This document shows positions 1 through 5,827 of a stretch of DNA of 7,932 nt, in pieces. Source of the stretch: Candidatus Krumholzibacteriia bacterium (GTDB lineage Bacteria; Krumholzibacteriota; Krumholzibacteriia; LZORAL124-64-63); the NCBI GenBank assembly GCA_014859985.1, contig JACZKN010000348.1, positions 1 to 7,932 on the forward strand. Direction: 5' to 3'. The notes under the pieces were generated by a model that saw nothing but the letters and a program-made list of their open reading frames with translations, had not been told where the DNA came from and did not search any database. A program made the translations under genes and the position numbers. How positions within the stretch are numbered: the first letter of the stretch is position 1; each line of letters begins with the position of its first letter.

Positions 1-471
1 GCCCTGGCCCGGCTGCGGCTGCTGGCGGACCGGGAAGGGACGGCCGCAGCGGACACCCTGGCCCGGCACGGCGGCCACCTGGCGGAGGCGGCGCGGGAGA
101 CGGACCTGCCGCCGGCGCTGCTGCTGGCGATGGTGGTCCAGGAATCCGGCGGCAACCCCCAGGCGGTATCGCCCAAGGGGGCCCGGGGCCTGATGCAGCT
201 GATGCCGGGCACGGCGGCCGAGCTGGGGGTGGCCGATCCGGCCGACCCGGCCCAGAACCTGCGCGGCGGCGCCACCTACCTGGCCCGGATGCTCGAGCGC
301 TACGAGGGCCGCCTGGACCTGGCCCTGGCGGCGTACAACGCCGGGCCCGGGGCCGTCGATCGGGCCGGCCGGGCCGTGCCGCAGTACGCCGAGACCCGGC
401 GCTACGTGCGGCAGGTCCTGGATCGCTTCGGCCGCCTGGGCGGTGGCACGGAACTGGCGATCGGGGACTGA
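1..471 (+). CDS. Soluble lytic transglycosylase domain protein (5'-truncated), possibly the muramidase part of a FlgJ-type protein
   Basis: The frame is open from the first base, so the true start lies upstream; 156 residues are visible. Residues about 30-150 are an SLT (Slt70-like) domain: the catalytic glutamate is E48 in VVQESGG, followed by the GLMQLMP motif (residues 63-69) and AYNAGPG (111-117), then an ETRRYV stretch near the end. Enzymes of this family cleave the MurNAc-GlcNAc bond of peptidoglycan to form 1,6-anhydromuramyl ends, in the periplasm. Placed just before flgN-flgK-flgL, it probably opens the wall for the flagellar rod, the job of FlgJ or a stand-alone flagellar transglycosylase. 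The upstream rod-binding domain that would prove FlgJ is outside the window, as is any signal peptide. The domain call is firm; the flagellar role is inferred from position. Confidence 0.9.
   Translation, partial: ALARLRLLADREGTAAADTLARHGGHLAEAARETDLPPALLLAMVVQESGGNPQAVSPKGARGLMQLMPGTAAELGVADPADPAQNLRGGATYLARMLERYEGRLDLALAAYNAGPGAVDRAGRAVPQYAETRRYVRQVLDRFGRLGGGTELAIGD
444..459 (+). promoter_or_regulatory. Candidate sigma-54 promoter for flgN-flgK-flgL-fliW-csrA
   Basis: The sequence TGGCACG-GAAC-TGGCG compares with the RpoN consensus TGGCACG-N4-TTGCW. The -24 element matches 7 of 7, the -12 element 3 of 5, and the essential GG and GC doublets are at the correct spacing. Transcription would start near 470, at the stop codon of the preceding gene and about 40 nt before the flgN ATG. 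Sigma-54 often drives hook and junction genes in diderm flagellar cascades. The site overlaps coding sequence and the -12 element is imperfect, so chance is possible; no activator site was identified. Confidence 0.5.
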
Positions 472-510
472 CGGTCTCCGGCAGGCGGAGGCCCGGAAGG
501 AGCGTGGGCG

Positions 511-1035
511 ATGGACATCCGCGGTGCGCGGCTGCCGCAAGGCGATTGGCAGGCCCTGGTGGCCCTGCTGGCCGCCGAGGAGGAGCACTACCGCCGGCTG
601 CTGCGGCTGGCCTGGCGGCAGAATTCCTACATGAAGCGGCAAGATGTCGACCGGCTGCAGGCCAACGCCGCGGACTGGTCGCGCCACCTGCCGGAGGCCG
701 ACCGGGCCCGCATCGCCCGGGAACGCTGCTGCGCCGACCTGCAGGCCCGCGCCGGGGTGCCCGCCGGGGCCCGCCTGGAGCCGCTGCTGGACGCCTGCGG
801 GGCCGACGAGCGGCGGCGCGTGGTCCAGGCCCTGGATCGGCTGCGCCGCACCGTGGGCCGCCTGGCGCGCCAGAACGAACTGAACCGCCACCTGGCGGCC
901 TTCTGCCTGGACCTGGCCGTCGAGGAGTCGCGGATCTTCCGGGACAGCGTCCTGGACGACCCGGCCGGCTGCTACGGGCGCGACGCCCGCAACACGAACC
1001 TGGGCGCCGGCGGCGTCCTGGTCAAGCAGGCCTGA
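511..1035 (+). CDS. flgN: FlgN-family flagellar export chaperone
   Basis: This predicted all-helical protein of 174 residues fits FlgN, the cytoplasmic chaperone that binds the C-termini of FlgK and FlgL and brings them to the flagellar export gate. A first long helix (about 12-56) carries the FlgN-like pattern of leucines and EEEHYRRLLRL. A second helical stretch (about 97-145) is followed by a tail containing CYGRDAR and ending GGVLVKQA, of the kind seen at FlgN/FliT C-termini. The ATG is set by AAGGAG at 497-502, 8 nt upstream. The stop codon overlaps the flgK Shine-Dalgarno sequence, implying translational coupling to its client gene. FlgN sequences diverge strongly, so the call rests on helical pattern plus position directly before flgK and flgL. 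Many CC/GC-rich Arg and Ala codons reflect genome composition. Confidence 0.8.
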   Translation: MDIRGARLPQGDWQALVALLAAEEEHYRRLLRLAWRQNSYMKRQDVDRLQANAADWSRHLPEADRARIARERCCADLQARAGVPAGARLEPLLDACGADERRRVVQALDRLRRTVGRLARQNELNRHLAAFCLDLAVEESRIFRDSVLDDPAGCYGRDARNTNLGAGGVLVKQA

Positions 1036-1045
1036 GGAGGACGCC

Positions 1046-2416
1046 GTGAGCGGCCTGAACGCGATCATGGACACGGGCCTGTCGGCCCTCTTCTCGGCCC
1101 AGGCGGGCCTGGCCACCGTCGGCCACAACATCGCCAACGCCAGCAGCCCCGGCTACAGCCGGCAGCAGGTGCTGTTCGCCGCCCGCCGGCCGCGGATCAC
1201 CGCCGACGGCGCGATCGGGCGGGGCGTGGAGATCGCCGGCATCCGGCGGATCCAGGACGAGTTCCTGGCCAACAACATGCGCGTGCAGTCCTCCCGGCTG
1301 GCCTCCTACACCGCCGTCGACGGCGCCCTCTACGAGATCGAGGCCATCCTCGGCTCGGTGGACAACGACCACCTGGCCGACGCCCTGAACAAGTTCTTCA
1401 ACTCGTGGAACGGCCTGGCCCAGCCGCCGGTGAACACCAACCTGAAGCAGAACGTGGTGGCGGCGGCCCAGAGCCTGGTCCAGGACTTCCACGCCGTCAG
1501 CGACAACCTGGACGGACTCGAGAAGAACCTCAACGAGAGCATCCAGGCCGAGCTCGGTACCCTCAACAGCCAGCTGCGGGCCGTGGCCGAGCTCAACAAG
1601 CAGATCATGCAGGCCGAGGTCGGCGGCCACCCCGCCAACGACCTGCGCGACCAGCGGGACTTCCTCATCCTGGGCATCTCGGAGATGGCCGAGGTGGCGG
1701 TGCTCGAGCGCGAGGACGGCAGCAAGGACCTGATCATGAGCGGCCGCACCATCGTCAGCCGCGGCAGCGTGACCGAGCTCTCCACCCGCGAGGTGGCCGA
1801 GGGCGGCAGCAGCCGGATGATGGTCGTGACCCAGGACACGCTGCGCGAGGTCGCGCTATCCACGGGGCGCATCGAGGGCCTGCTGACCAGCCGCGACGTC
1901 CACGTCACCCAGGTGCGCGACCTGCTGGACAAGGTGGCGGCGACCCTGGTCCGGGAGGTCAACGCGCTGCACACCCAGGGGCGGACCCCCCTCAGCAGCG
2001 GGCTGGCCTTCTTCACCGGGGACAGCATGCACACCATCGCGGTCAACACCGCCCTGGTGGACCAGCCGGGGCTGGTGGCCACCGGCCGCACCATCGCCGA
2101 GAGCGACAACGCCCTGGCCCTGGCGCTGGCGAACCTCGGTTCGGTCAGCGCCCTGGATCCCGACGGGGAGACGGTCCTGGACTACTACCGTTCGGCCGTG
2201 GTCACGGTCGCCAGCAACCGGGCGAGCTACGAGTTCATGGTGGACAACCAGCAGAACGTGGTGGATTCCCTCGAGGCCAAGATCGCCAGCACGAGCGGCG
2301 TCAGCCTCGACGAGGAGGGCGCCAACATGGTCAAGTACCAGAACGGCTACAACGCGGCGGCGCGCGTCATCTCGGCGGTGCAGGAGATGTACGACACGCT
2401 GCTGAACATGGTCTGA
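1046..2416 (+). CDS. flgK: Flagellar hook-associated protein 1, FlgK
   Basis: FlgK forms the first junction zone between hook and filament and is exported through the flagellar type III apparatus. The N-terminal rod/hook family signature is clear: GLSALFSAQAGL followed by NIANASSPGYSRQ (residues 28-40). Other FlgK marks are NDLRDQRD (198-205) and the C-terminal D0 helix from VSLDEEGANM to the end (419-456). At 456 residues it is shorter than the roughly 550-residue enteric protein, consistent with reduced outer domains. The start is GTG, chosen because AGGAGG at 1035-1040 lies 5 nt upstream and because it gives the usual short lead before the signature helix; an ATG at 1067 is internal. It follows flgN by 10 nt and precedes flgL by 28 nt, within one probable operon. 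Confidence 0.97.
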   Translation: MSGLNAIMDTGLSALFSAQAGLATVGHNIANASSPGYSRQQVLFAARRPRITADGAIGRGVEIAGIRRIQDEFLANNMRVQSSRLASYTAVDGALYEIEAILGSVDNDHLADALNKFFNSWNGLAQPPVNTNLKQNVVAAAQSLVQDFHAVSDNLDGLEKNLNESIQAELGTLNSQLRAVAELNKQIMQAEVGGHPANDLRDQRDFLILGISEMAEVAVLEREDGSKDLIMSGRTIVSRGSVTELSTREVAEGGSSRMMVVTQDTLREVALSTGRIEGLLTSRDVHVTQVRDLLDKVAATLVREVNALHTQGRTPLSSGLAFFTGDSMHTIAVNTALVDQPGLVATGRTIAESDNALALALANLGSVSALDPDGETVLDYYRSAVVTVASNRASYEFMVDNQQNVVDSLEAKIASTSGVSLDEEGANMVKYQNGYNAAARVISAVQEMYDTLLNMV

Positions 2417-2444
2417 TCGGCAACGCAACGGAGGCGGCAGGGAC

Positions 2445-3986
2445 ATGGCGATCCGCATCACGGACGGGTACCTCTCGTCCATCCTGATCAGCGACCTGAA
2501 CCAGAGCCTGAACGCCATGTTCAAGCAGCAGGTCATGGCCGGGAGCATGCGCCGCGTCAACTCCTACGCCGACGATCCCCGCGCGGTCTCCACGATCCAG
2601 CGCTACGACGCGCTCATCGCCCGCAACAGCGAGTACATCGGCAACGTGACCCGCAGCCGCATCCTCGTCGACGCCGCCGACACCGCCCTGCAGTCGGTCA
2701 GCGACATCCTGGCCGGGGTGCGGGTCATCGCCCTGCGGGAGTCCTCGGCCCTGGCCACGGACCGCAGCATGGGCACCGCGGTGGTCGAGGTGGACAACCT
2801 GATCAACCAGCTGCTGGACATGCTGAACACCTCCGTCGAGGGCAGCCACATCTTCGCCGGCACCAAGACCAACGTCCCGCCGTTCGTCCGCAGCGGCGAC
2901 ACGGTCCTCTACCAGGGCAACGACGAGCGGTTCTCCAGCCGCACCGGTCCCAATTCCCTGTTGACGGTGAACATCCCCGGCGGGGTCTTCATGGGCGCCC
3001 AGAGCGCGGCCCTGGCCGGCAGCGTCGACCTGGCGCCCCGCCTGACCCTGGGCACCCTGCTGAGCGACCTGAACATGGGTGCGGGCTGGGAGACCGGCGC
3101 CATCCAGATCGAGAACGGGCAGGGCACCCGCTGGCAGGTGGACCTCTCGGGGGCGGTCTCCGTCAACCACGTGATCGCCGCGGTCAGCACCGCCACCGGC
3201 GGCGCGGTGACCATGTCCCTGCGGCCCGACGGCGCGGGCTTCCGGCTCGAAGGCGTCGGTCCCCTGACCGTCGCCGAGGTGGGCCAGGGCGGCACGGCGG
3301 CCTCCCTGGGCATCGCCGGCACCACCGGGGGCGGCACCTACACCGGCCGGGACGTGCGCGCGGCGGCGGGTCCGGGCGTGCCGCTGGCGGACATCGAGGC
3401 CCTGGCCGGCCGGCTGCCCCTGGGCACGATCGAGGTGGAGTTCCAGGGGGTGACCACCGTCGTCGACCTGTCCGGGGCGACCACCCTCGGGGACGTCCAG
3501 GCCCTGGTGGCGGCCGCGGTGCCGGGGGTTGAGGTGGAGATCCGGGACACCGGCCTGGTGGTGATCGGCGGCAGCCCCGAGCCCTTCGCGATCCGCAACG
3601 GCGACGGGGCCAACAGCGCGTCGGCCCTGGGCATCAACGGCTCGGGCACGCCGGTGCGCCTGTTCGGCGTGCTCAGCGACCTCAAGGCCGCCCTCCTGGC
3701 CGGGGACAAGGTCGCCGTGCGGGGCGCGACGGCCGAACTGGAGTCCCTCGAGGACAGGATCTACCAGTTGATGATGACCGTGGGCGGCCGCCAGACGGAC
3801 CTGGACTGGGCCGATGAACTGCTGCGGCAGCGGGACGAGCGCCTGCGGGCGAACCTGTCGCTGGAGCAGGACGTGGACGTGGCCGAGGTGGCGGCGAACC
3901 TCAGCCGGGCCGAGACGAGCTACCAGGCCTCGCTGCTGGTCACCAGCCGCCTCTACCAGATGAACCTGATGGACTTCCTCAGATGA
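2445..3986 (+). CDS. flgL: Flagellar hook-associated protein 3, FlgL, enlarged by an internal duplication
   Basis: FlgL makes the second junction layer, on which the flagellin filament grows. The N-terminus has the flagellin-like D0/D1 pattern with RITDGYL near the start and SYADDPRAV around residues 40-48; the C-terminus (about 476-513) has DVDVAEVAANL and ends YQMNLMDFLR, typical of FlgL. Its 513 residues far exceed the roughly 320 of enteric FlgL. The excess is central: residues about 192-299 and 300-405 are two copies of one domain, each with a VDLSGA motif and ending in LGI-x-G. These resemble the beta-rich insertions known as IN motifs in hook-associated proteins and probably form surface-exposed outer domains. 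The ATG has GGAGG at 2430-2434, 10 nt upstream. The ends of the gene are secure; the fold of the insert is inferred. Confidence 0.96.
   Translation: MAIRITDGYLSSILISDLNQSLNAMFKQQVMAGSMRRVNSYADDPRAVSTIQRYDALIARNSEYIGNVTRSRILVDAADTALQSVSDILAGVRVIALRESSALATDRSMGTAVVEVDNLINQLLDMLNTSVEGSHIFAGTKTNVPPFVRSGDTVLYQGNDERFSSRTGPNSLLTVNIPGGVFMGAQSAALAGSVDLAPRLTLGTLLSDLNMGAGWETGAIQIENGQGTRWQVDLSGAVSVNHVIAAVSTATGGAVTMSLRPDGAGFRLEGVGPLTVAEVGQGGTAASLGIAGTTGGGTYTGRDVRAAAGPGVPLADIEALAGRLPLGTIEVEFQGVTTVVDLSGATTLGDVQALVAAAVPGVEVEIRDTGLVVIGGSPEPFAIRNGDGANSASALGINGSGTPVRLFGVLSDLKAALLAGDKVAVRGATAELESLEDRIYQLMMTVGGRQTDLDWADELLRQRDERLRANLSLEQDVDVAEVAANLSRAETSYQASLLVTSRLYQMNLMDFLR
3018..3341 (+). repeat. FlgL internal domain repeat, copy 1
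   Basis: Residues about 192-299 of FlgL. The copy begins GSVDLAPRLTLGTLLSDL, continues with GAIQIENG and QVDLSGAVSVNHVIAAV, and ends ASLGIAGT. It aligns by eye, in the same order and spacing, with the next 106 residues. The repeat is recognisable in protein rather than in DNA, so it is an old duplication. Confidence 0.75.
3342..3659 (+). repeat. FlgL internal domain repeat, copy 2
   Basis: Residues about 300-405 of FlgL. TGRDVRAAAGPGVPLADI corresponds to the GSVDL opening of copy 1; then GTIEVEFQG, VVDLSGATTLGDVQALV and ALGINGS match its later blocks. The opening segment has diverged most. Confidence 0.75.
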
Positions 3987-3991
3987 CAGGT

Positions 3992-4009
3992 CCGGCGGCC
4001 CGCCGCCGG
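3992..4009 (+). other. Perfect GC hairpin in the flgL-fliW gap
   Basis: CCGGCGG (3992-3998) and CCGCCGG (4003-4009) form a 7-bp stem with loop CCCG. It begins 5 nt after the flgL stop and ends 5 nt before the fliW Shine-Dalgarno sequence. No T-tract follows, so it is more likely an mRNA-stability or translation-spacing element than a terminator. It could also be chance in such GC-rich sequence. Confidence 0.45.
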
Positions 4010-4026
4010 TAACCAAGGAGCGATCG

Positions 4027-4563
4027 ATGCCGACCTTCAAGACTGTGCAATTCGGTGAGCTGACCTACCGCAGCGAGGACGTCATCCACCTGCCCGACGG
4101 CCTGGTGGGGATGCCCGGCCTGCGCCGCTGGCTCATCCTGGACATGGGCCAGGACGTGCCCATGAAGTGGTTCCAGTCCCTGGACCGGGGGGACTTCGGC
4201 TTCCCGGTGACCCAGCCCTGGTTCTACCAGGACGAGTACGAGGTCCAGGTGGCCCCGCCGGTCCGGGAGCGGCTGCGCACGGCCCGGGTCGAGGACCTGA
4301 CCACCCTGATCATCACGACCATCCACCCGGGCGGGGAGAAGGTCACGGGCAACCTGCTGGCGCCGCTGGTGGTGGACACCGAGACCCGGCGGGGCGCCCA
4401 GCTGACCCTGGACGACGCCCGTTTCGAGATGCGGCAGGAGATCAACTACGTGAAATTTGGCCTTGCCGTGCAAACGGACTCGTCGGACAATGGCGGCGCG
4501 GAGGCCTTGGCCGGTGCCACCAGCGCCGCGGCCGCCGAGACGCCTGAGACTGCAGGCGTCTAG
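4027..4563 (+). CDS. fliW: Flagellar assembly factor FliW
   Basis: FliW is a small cytoplasmic protein that binds CsrA and blocks its RNA binding; flagellin competes for FliW, so free flagellin releases CsrA to shut down flagellin translation (shown in Bacillus subtilis and Campylobacter). The 178-residue protein has the family layout: TVQFGELTYRSEDVIHLPDGLVG at the N-terminus (split here only as a pattern), FQSLDRGDFGFPVTQP in the middle, and NLLAPLVVDT (109-118) followed by RRGAQLTLDD. After about residue 148 comes a 30-residue Ala/Thr/Glu-rich tail not part of the usual core. The ATG follows AAGGAG (4015-4020) by 6 nt. It lies directly upstream of csrA, its binding partner. The tail's last codons and stop form one arm system of a hairpin. 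Confidence 0.95.
   Translation: MPTFKTVQFGELTYRSEDVIHLPDGLVGMPGLRRWLILDMGQDVPMKWFQSLDRGDFGFPVTQPWFYQDEYEVQVAPPVRERLRTARVEDLTTLIITTIHPGGEKVTGNLLAPLVVDTETRRGAQLTLDDARFEMRQEINYVKFGLAVQTDSSDNGGAEALAGATSAAAAETPETAGV
4538..4561 (+). other. Hairpin across the end of fliW
   Basis: AGACGCCTG (4538-4546) and CAGGCGTCT (4553-4561) form a perfect 9-bp stem with loop AGACTG. It takes in the last fliW codons and the first base of the TAG stop. No T-run follows. It is the first of three closely spaced hairpins leading to the csrA start, so it may be an attenuator or a processing or stability element. Confidence 0.55.
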
Positions 4564-4575
4564 CCCAGGACCGGA

Positions 4576-4593
4576 CGGCCCCCGACGGGGCCG
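4576..4593 (+). other. Second hairpin in the fliW-csrA gap
   Basis: CGGCCCC (4576-4582) pairs perfectly with GGGGCCG (4587-4593) around loop CGAC. It ends 2 nt before the csrA start hairpin, so the two could stack. Two GGA trinucleotides (4568-4570 and 4573-4575) lie just 5' of it in unpaired sequence. Confidence 0.5.
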
Positions 4594-4595
4594 CC

Positions 4596-4621
4596 GGCAC
4601 CGGACAGGGAGGTCCCGTGCT
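4596..4621 (+). promoter_or_regulatory. CsrA-type binding hairpin over the csrA ribosome binding site and start codon
   Basis: The lower stem pairs GGCAC (4596-4600) with GTGCT (4617-4621), including one G-U pair. A C-C mismatch follows, then the upper stem pairs GGAC (4602-4605) with GTCC (4612-4615). The loop is AGGGAG (4606-4611). Positions 4604-4613, ACAGGGAGGT, match the RsmE/CsrA consensus A/U-CANGGANG-U/A completely, with ANGGAN as a hexaloop closed by C-G as in known RsmE-RNA complexes. The Shine-Dalgarno sequence GGGAGG (4607-4612) is in the loop and upper stem, and the GUG start pairs in the lower stem. CsrA bound here should repress its own translation. Pairing and motif are seen; binding is inferred. 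Confidence 0.75.
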
Positions 4622-4862
4622 CATACTCAGCCGTAAACGCAACGAAAAGATCATGATCGGCGACGACATCTCCATCATGATCGTGGACATCCGGGGCGAT
4701 CAGGTGCAGATCGGCATCGATGCACCCCGCTCCATACCCGTCCACCGCCACGAGATCTACGAAGAGATCAAGAGCACGACCCTGGGCGCGGCAGCCTCCG
4801 AACCGGCCGACATGGACAAGCTGCGCCGCCGGATCCGCAAGGACGAAGAGCCCAAGGGCTGA
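4617..4862 (+). CDS. csrA: Carbon storage/translational regulator CsrA
   Basis: CsrA is a dimeric RNA-binding protein that recognises GGA in hairpin loops, usually blocking ribosome access. The 81-residue product has the whole family core: MLILSRKRNEKIMIGDDISI, then GDQVQIGIDAP and IPVHRHEIYEEI, with the RNA-contact residues L4 and R44 conserved. NE instead of GE at residues 9-10 is as in Bacillus CsrA. After the core a charged C-terminal extension (about 54-81, including DKLRRRIRKDEE) makes it longer than the 61-residue E. coli protein; such extensions contribute to FliW binding in FliW-containing species. The start is GTG with GGGAGG (4607-4612) 4 nt upstream, both inside a CsrA-type hairpin. 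It is the last gene of the plus-strand set, 53 nt after fliW, its antagonist. Confidence 0.97.
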   Translation: MLILSRKRNEKIMIGDDISIMIVDIRGDQVQIGIDAPRSIPVHRHEIYEEIKSTTLGAAASEPADMDKLRRRIRKDEEPKG

Positions 4863-4911
4863 CGCGAACGGCTTATTGCGGAACATCAGGAACATCCTGC
4901 AAAGCATTGAC

Positions 4912-4933
4912 GGGGGCTCCGATAGGGGCCCTT
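4912..4933. terminator. Hairpin in the convergent csrA / fliT-like gap, possible bidirectional terminator
   Basis: GGGCTCC (4914-4920) pairs with GGGGCCC (4925-4931) through seven pairs, one of them T-G, around loop GATA; two further G-T pairs extend it to 4912-4933. On the plus strand the tail is TTGGTCGTTT, a weak T-rich stretch; on the minus strand there is no clear T-tract. The position between convergent genes suits a shared terminator. The rest of the 93-nt gap has repeated GGAAC motifs and no gene. Confidence 0.5.
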
Positions 4934-4955
4934 GGTCGTTTCCGGAACGGGAGGG

Positions 4956-5291
4956 TCAGGCCTTGCGGTCGAGGCAGGCCAGGGCGCCGTAGGCCGATGG
5001 GTTGACGGGCCGGGCGCCCAGGTGGGCGAAGAAGGCCTGCCCGGCCAGGGCGAAGGCGTCCGCCGCCGACTCCTGGAGACGGCGGTCGTGCTCCTGCAGC
5101 TCCAGCAGCAGGGCGCGGCTCGCGGCGCGCTCCGGCGGCAGGGCGGCCCGGTGGAGGTCAGCGAACCGCACCATGGCGTCGGCCCGGCGCAGCAGCAGGG
5201 CCTCGCCGAGGGCCAGGTCCCCGCCGGCCAGTGCCTCGTGCAGCTCGCGGGTCAGGGCGAGCGCGGCGGCGGCGGCTTCCGGCAGGTTCAC
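4956..5291 (-). CDS. FliT-like small flagellar chaperone
   Basis: This 111-residue, probably all-helical protein has no enzymatic motif. It fits the FliT-like class, cytoplasmic chaperones of the cap protein FliD that in enterics also bind export and regulatory partners. A first helix (about 4-22) is followed by GDLALGEALLLRRADAM (24-40) and a helical pair (about 54-92); the end has SAYGALACLDRKA, a Tyr plus DRKA tail also common in FlgN/FliT relatives. The GTG start is 1 nt after the fliS stop (reading TGA-C-GTG), and a stop codon four codons upstream in the same frame excludes a longer start. No Shine-Dalgarno sequence is visible, so expression probably depends on coupling to fliS. FliT sequences are poorly conserved, so the name rests mainly on size, helical pattern and position after fliD-fliS. 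Confidence 0.65.
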   Translation of the reverse strand: MNLPEAAAAALALTRELHEALAGGDLALGEALLLRRADAMVRFADLHRAALPPERAASRALLLELQEHDRRLQESAADAFALAGQAFFAHLGARPVNPSAYGALACLDRKA

Positions 5292-5292
5292 G

Positions 5293-5799
5293 TCACACCG
5301 TCACGGAAAGGAGTCGCGGTTCGGCGGCGGCACCGGCGGTTTCGCGCTCCCGGGCGCCGCCCTGGTCGCCGTAACCGCCAGCAGGAACCGGGCCAGCGGC
5401 CGGCTGCGGCCCGCGGGCCCGCTCGGCGCCGCAGGCGGGGATGGCCCGCCAGGCCTCCAAGAGGGGGGTCAGGACCTTGATGCAGTCCTCCAGGCGGCGG
5501 GCGCTGGGATCGCTCAGCAGGCCCAGGTGCTCGCGGAACAGCCACTCGTAGAGGGCCTCCAGGTTGGCCGCCACCTCGCCGCCGGCGCGGTGGTCCAGGG
5601 CCCCGCGCAGCTCGGCGATGATCGTCTGCGAGTGCATCACCAGGCGGTTGACCTCGCCGCGCCGGTTGGCGGCCAGGGCCGCGAGCGCCTGCTCGAGGTC
5701 GCGCACGGCGCGCTCGTAGAGCATCACGATGATCTTCTCGGGCGACATGGTCCCGATGTCGGTCTCGCGGTAGCGCTGGGTGCCGTTGCCGTAGTACAT
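5293..5799 (-). CDS. fliS: Flagellin export chaperone FliS, with a C-terminal extension
   Basis: FliS is the cytoplasmic chaperone that wraps the flagellin C-terminus, prevents early polymerisation and delivers it for export. Residues 1-120 are a full FliS: MYYGNGTQRYRE at the start, TMSPEKIIVMLYERAV (17-32), and AANLEALYEWLFREHL (77-92) before a last helix ending PLLEAWRAI. Usual FliS length is about 125-140; here 48 more residues (121-168) follow, rich in Ala, Gly, Pro and Arg and probably disordered. The start is secure from family length, but its ribosome site is weak: GACGGAACC about 8-10 nt upstream. It lies 28 nt after fliD and 1 nt before the FliT-like gene. I looked for a frameshift that might explain the tail; the other frames there gave no FliS-like or recognisable sequence. 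Confidence 0.93.
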   Translation of the reverse strand: MYYGNGTQRYRETDIGTMSPEKIIVMLYERAVRDLEQALAALAANRRGEVNRLVMHSQTIIAELRGALDHRAGGEVAANLEALYEWLFREHLGLLSDPSARRLEDCIKVLTPLLEAWRAIPACGAERARGPQPAAGPVPAGGYGDQGGARERETAGAAAEPRLLSVTV

Positions 5800-5827
5800 G
5801 GGTCGGTTCCGTCTTTCCCGAAGAAGC

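Noticed and set aside
1022..1630. Minus-strand frame opposite the start of flgK, and further frames at 1330-2560
   Set aside because: They overlap conserved FlgK signatures, have no ribosome sites and no recognisable domains.
2367..4040. Very long open frame on the minus strand opposite flgL
   Set aside because: It lies opposite a clear FlgL, its product is a His/Gly/Arg/Val-rich sequence without family features, and long antisense frames are expected at this GC content.
4907..4935. Sigma-70-like -35 box TTGACG after csrA
   Set aside because: No -10 element is present at 16-18 nt spacing; the sequence there is GC-rich and part of a hairpin.
5288..5545. Frameshift joining fliS to another frame
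   Set aside because: The alternative frame gives only Arg/Pro/Gly-rich sequence without FliS features; the fliS core is already complete before this point.
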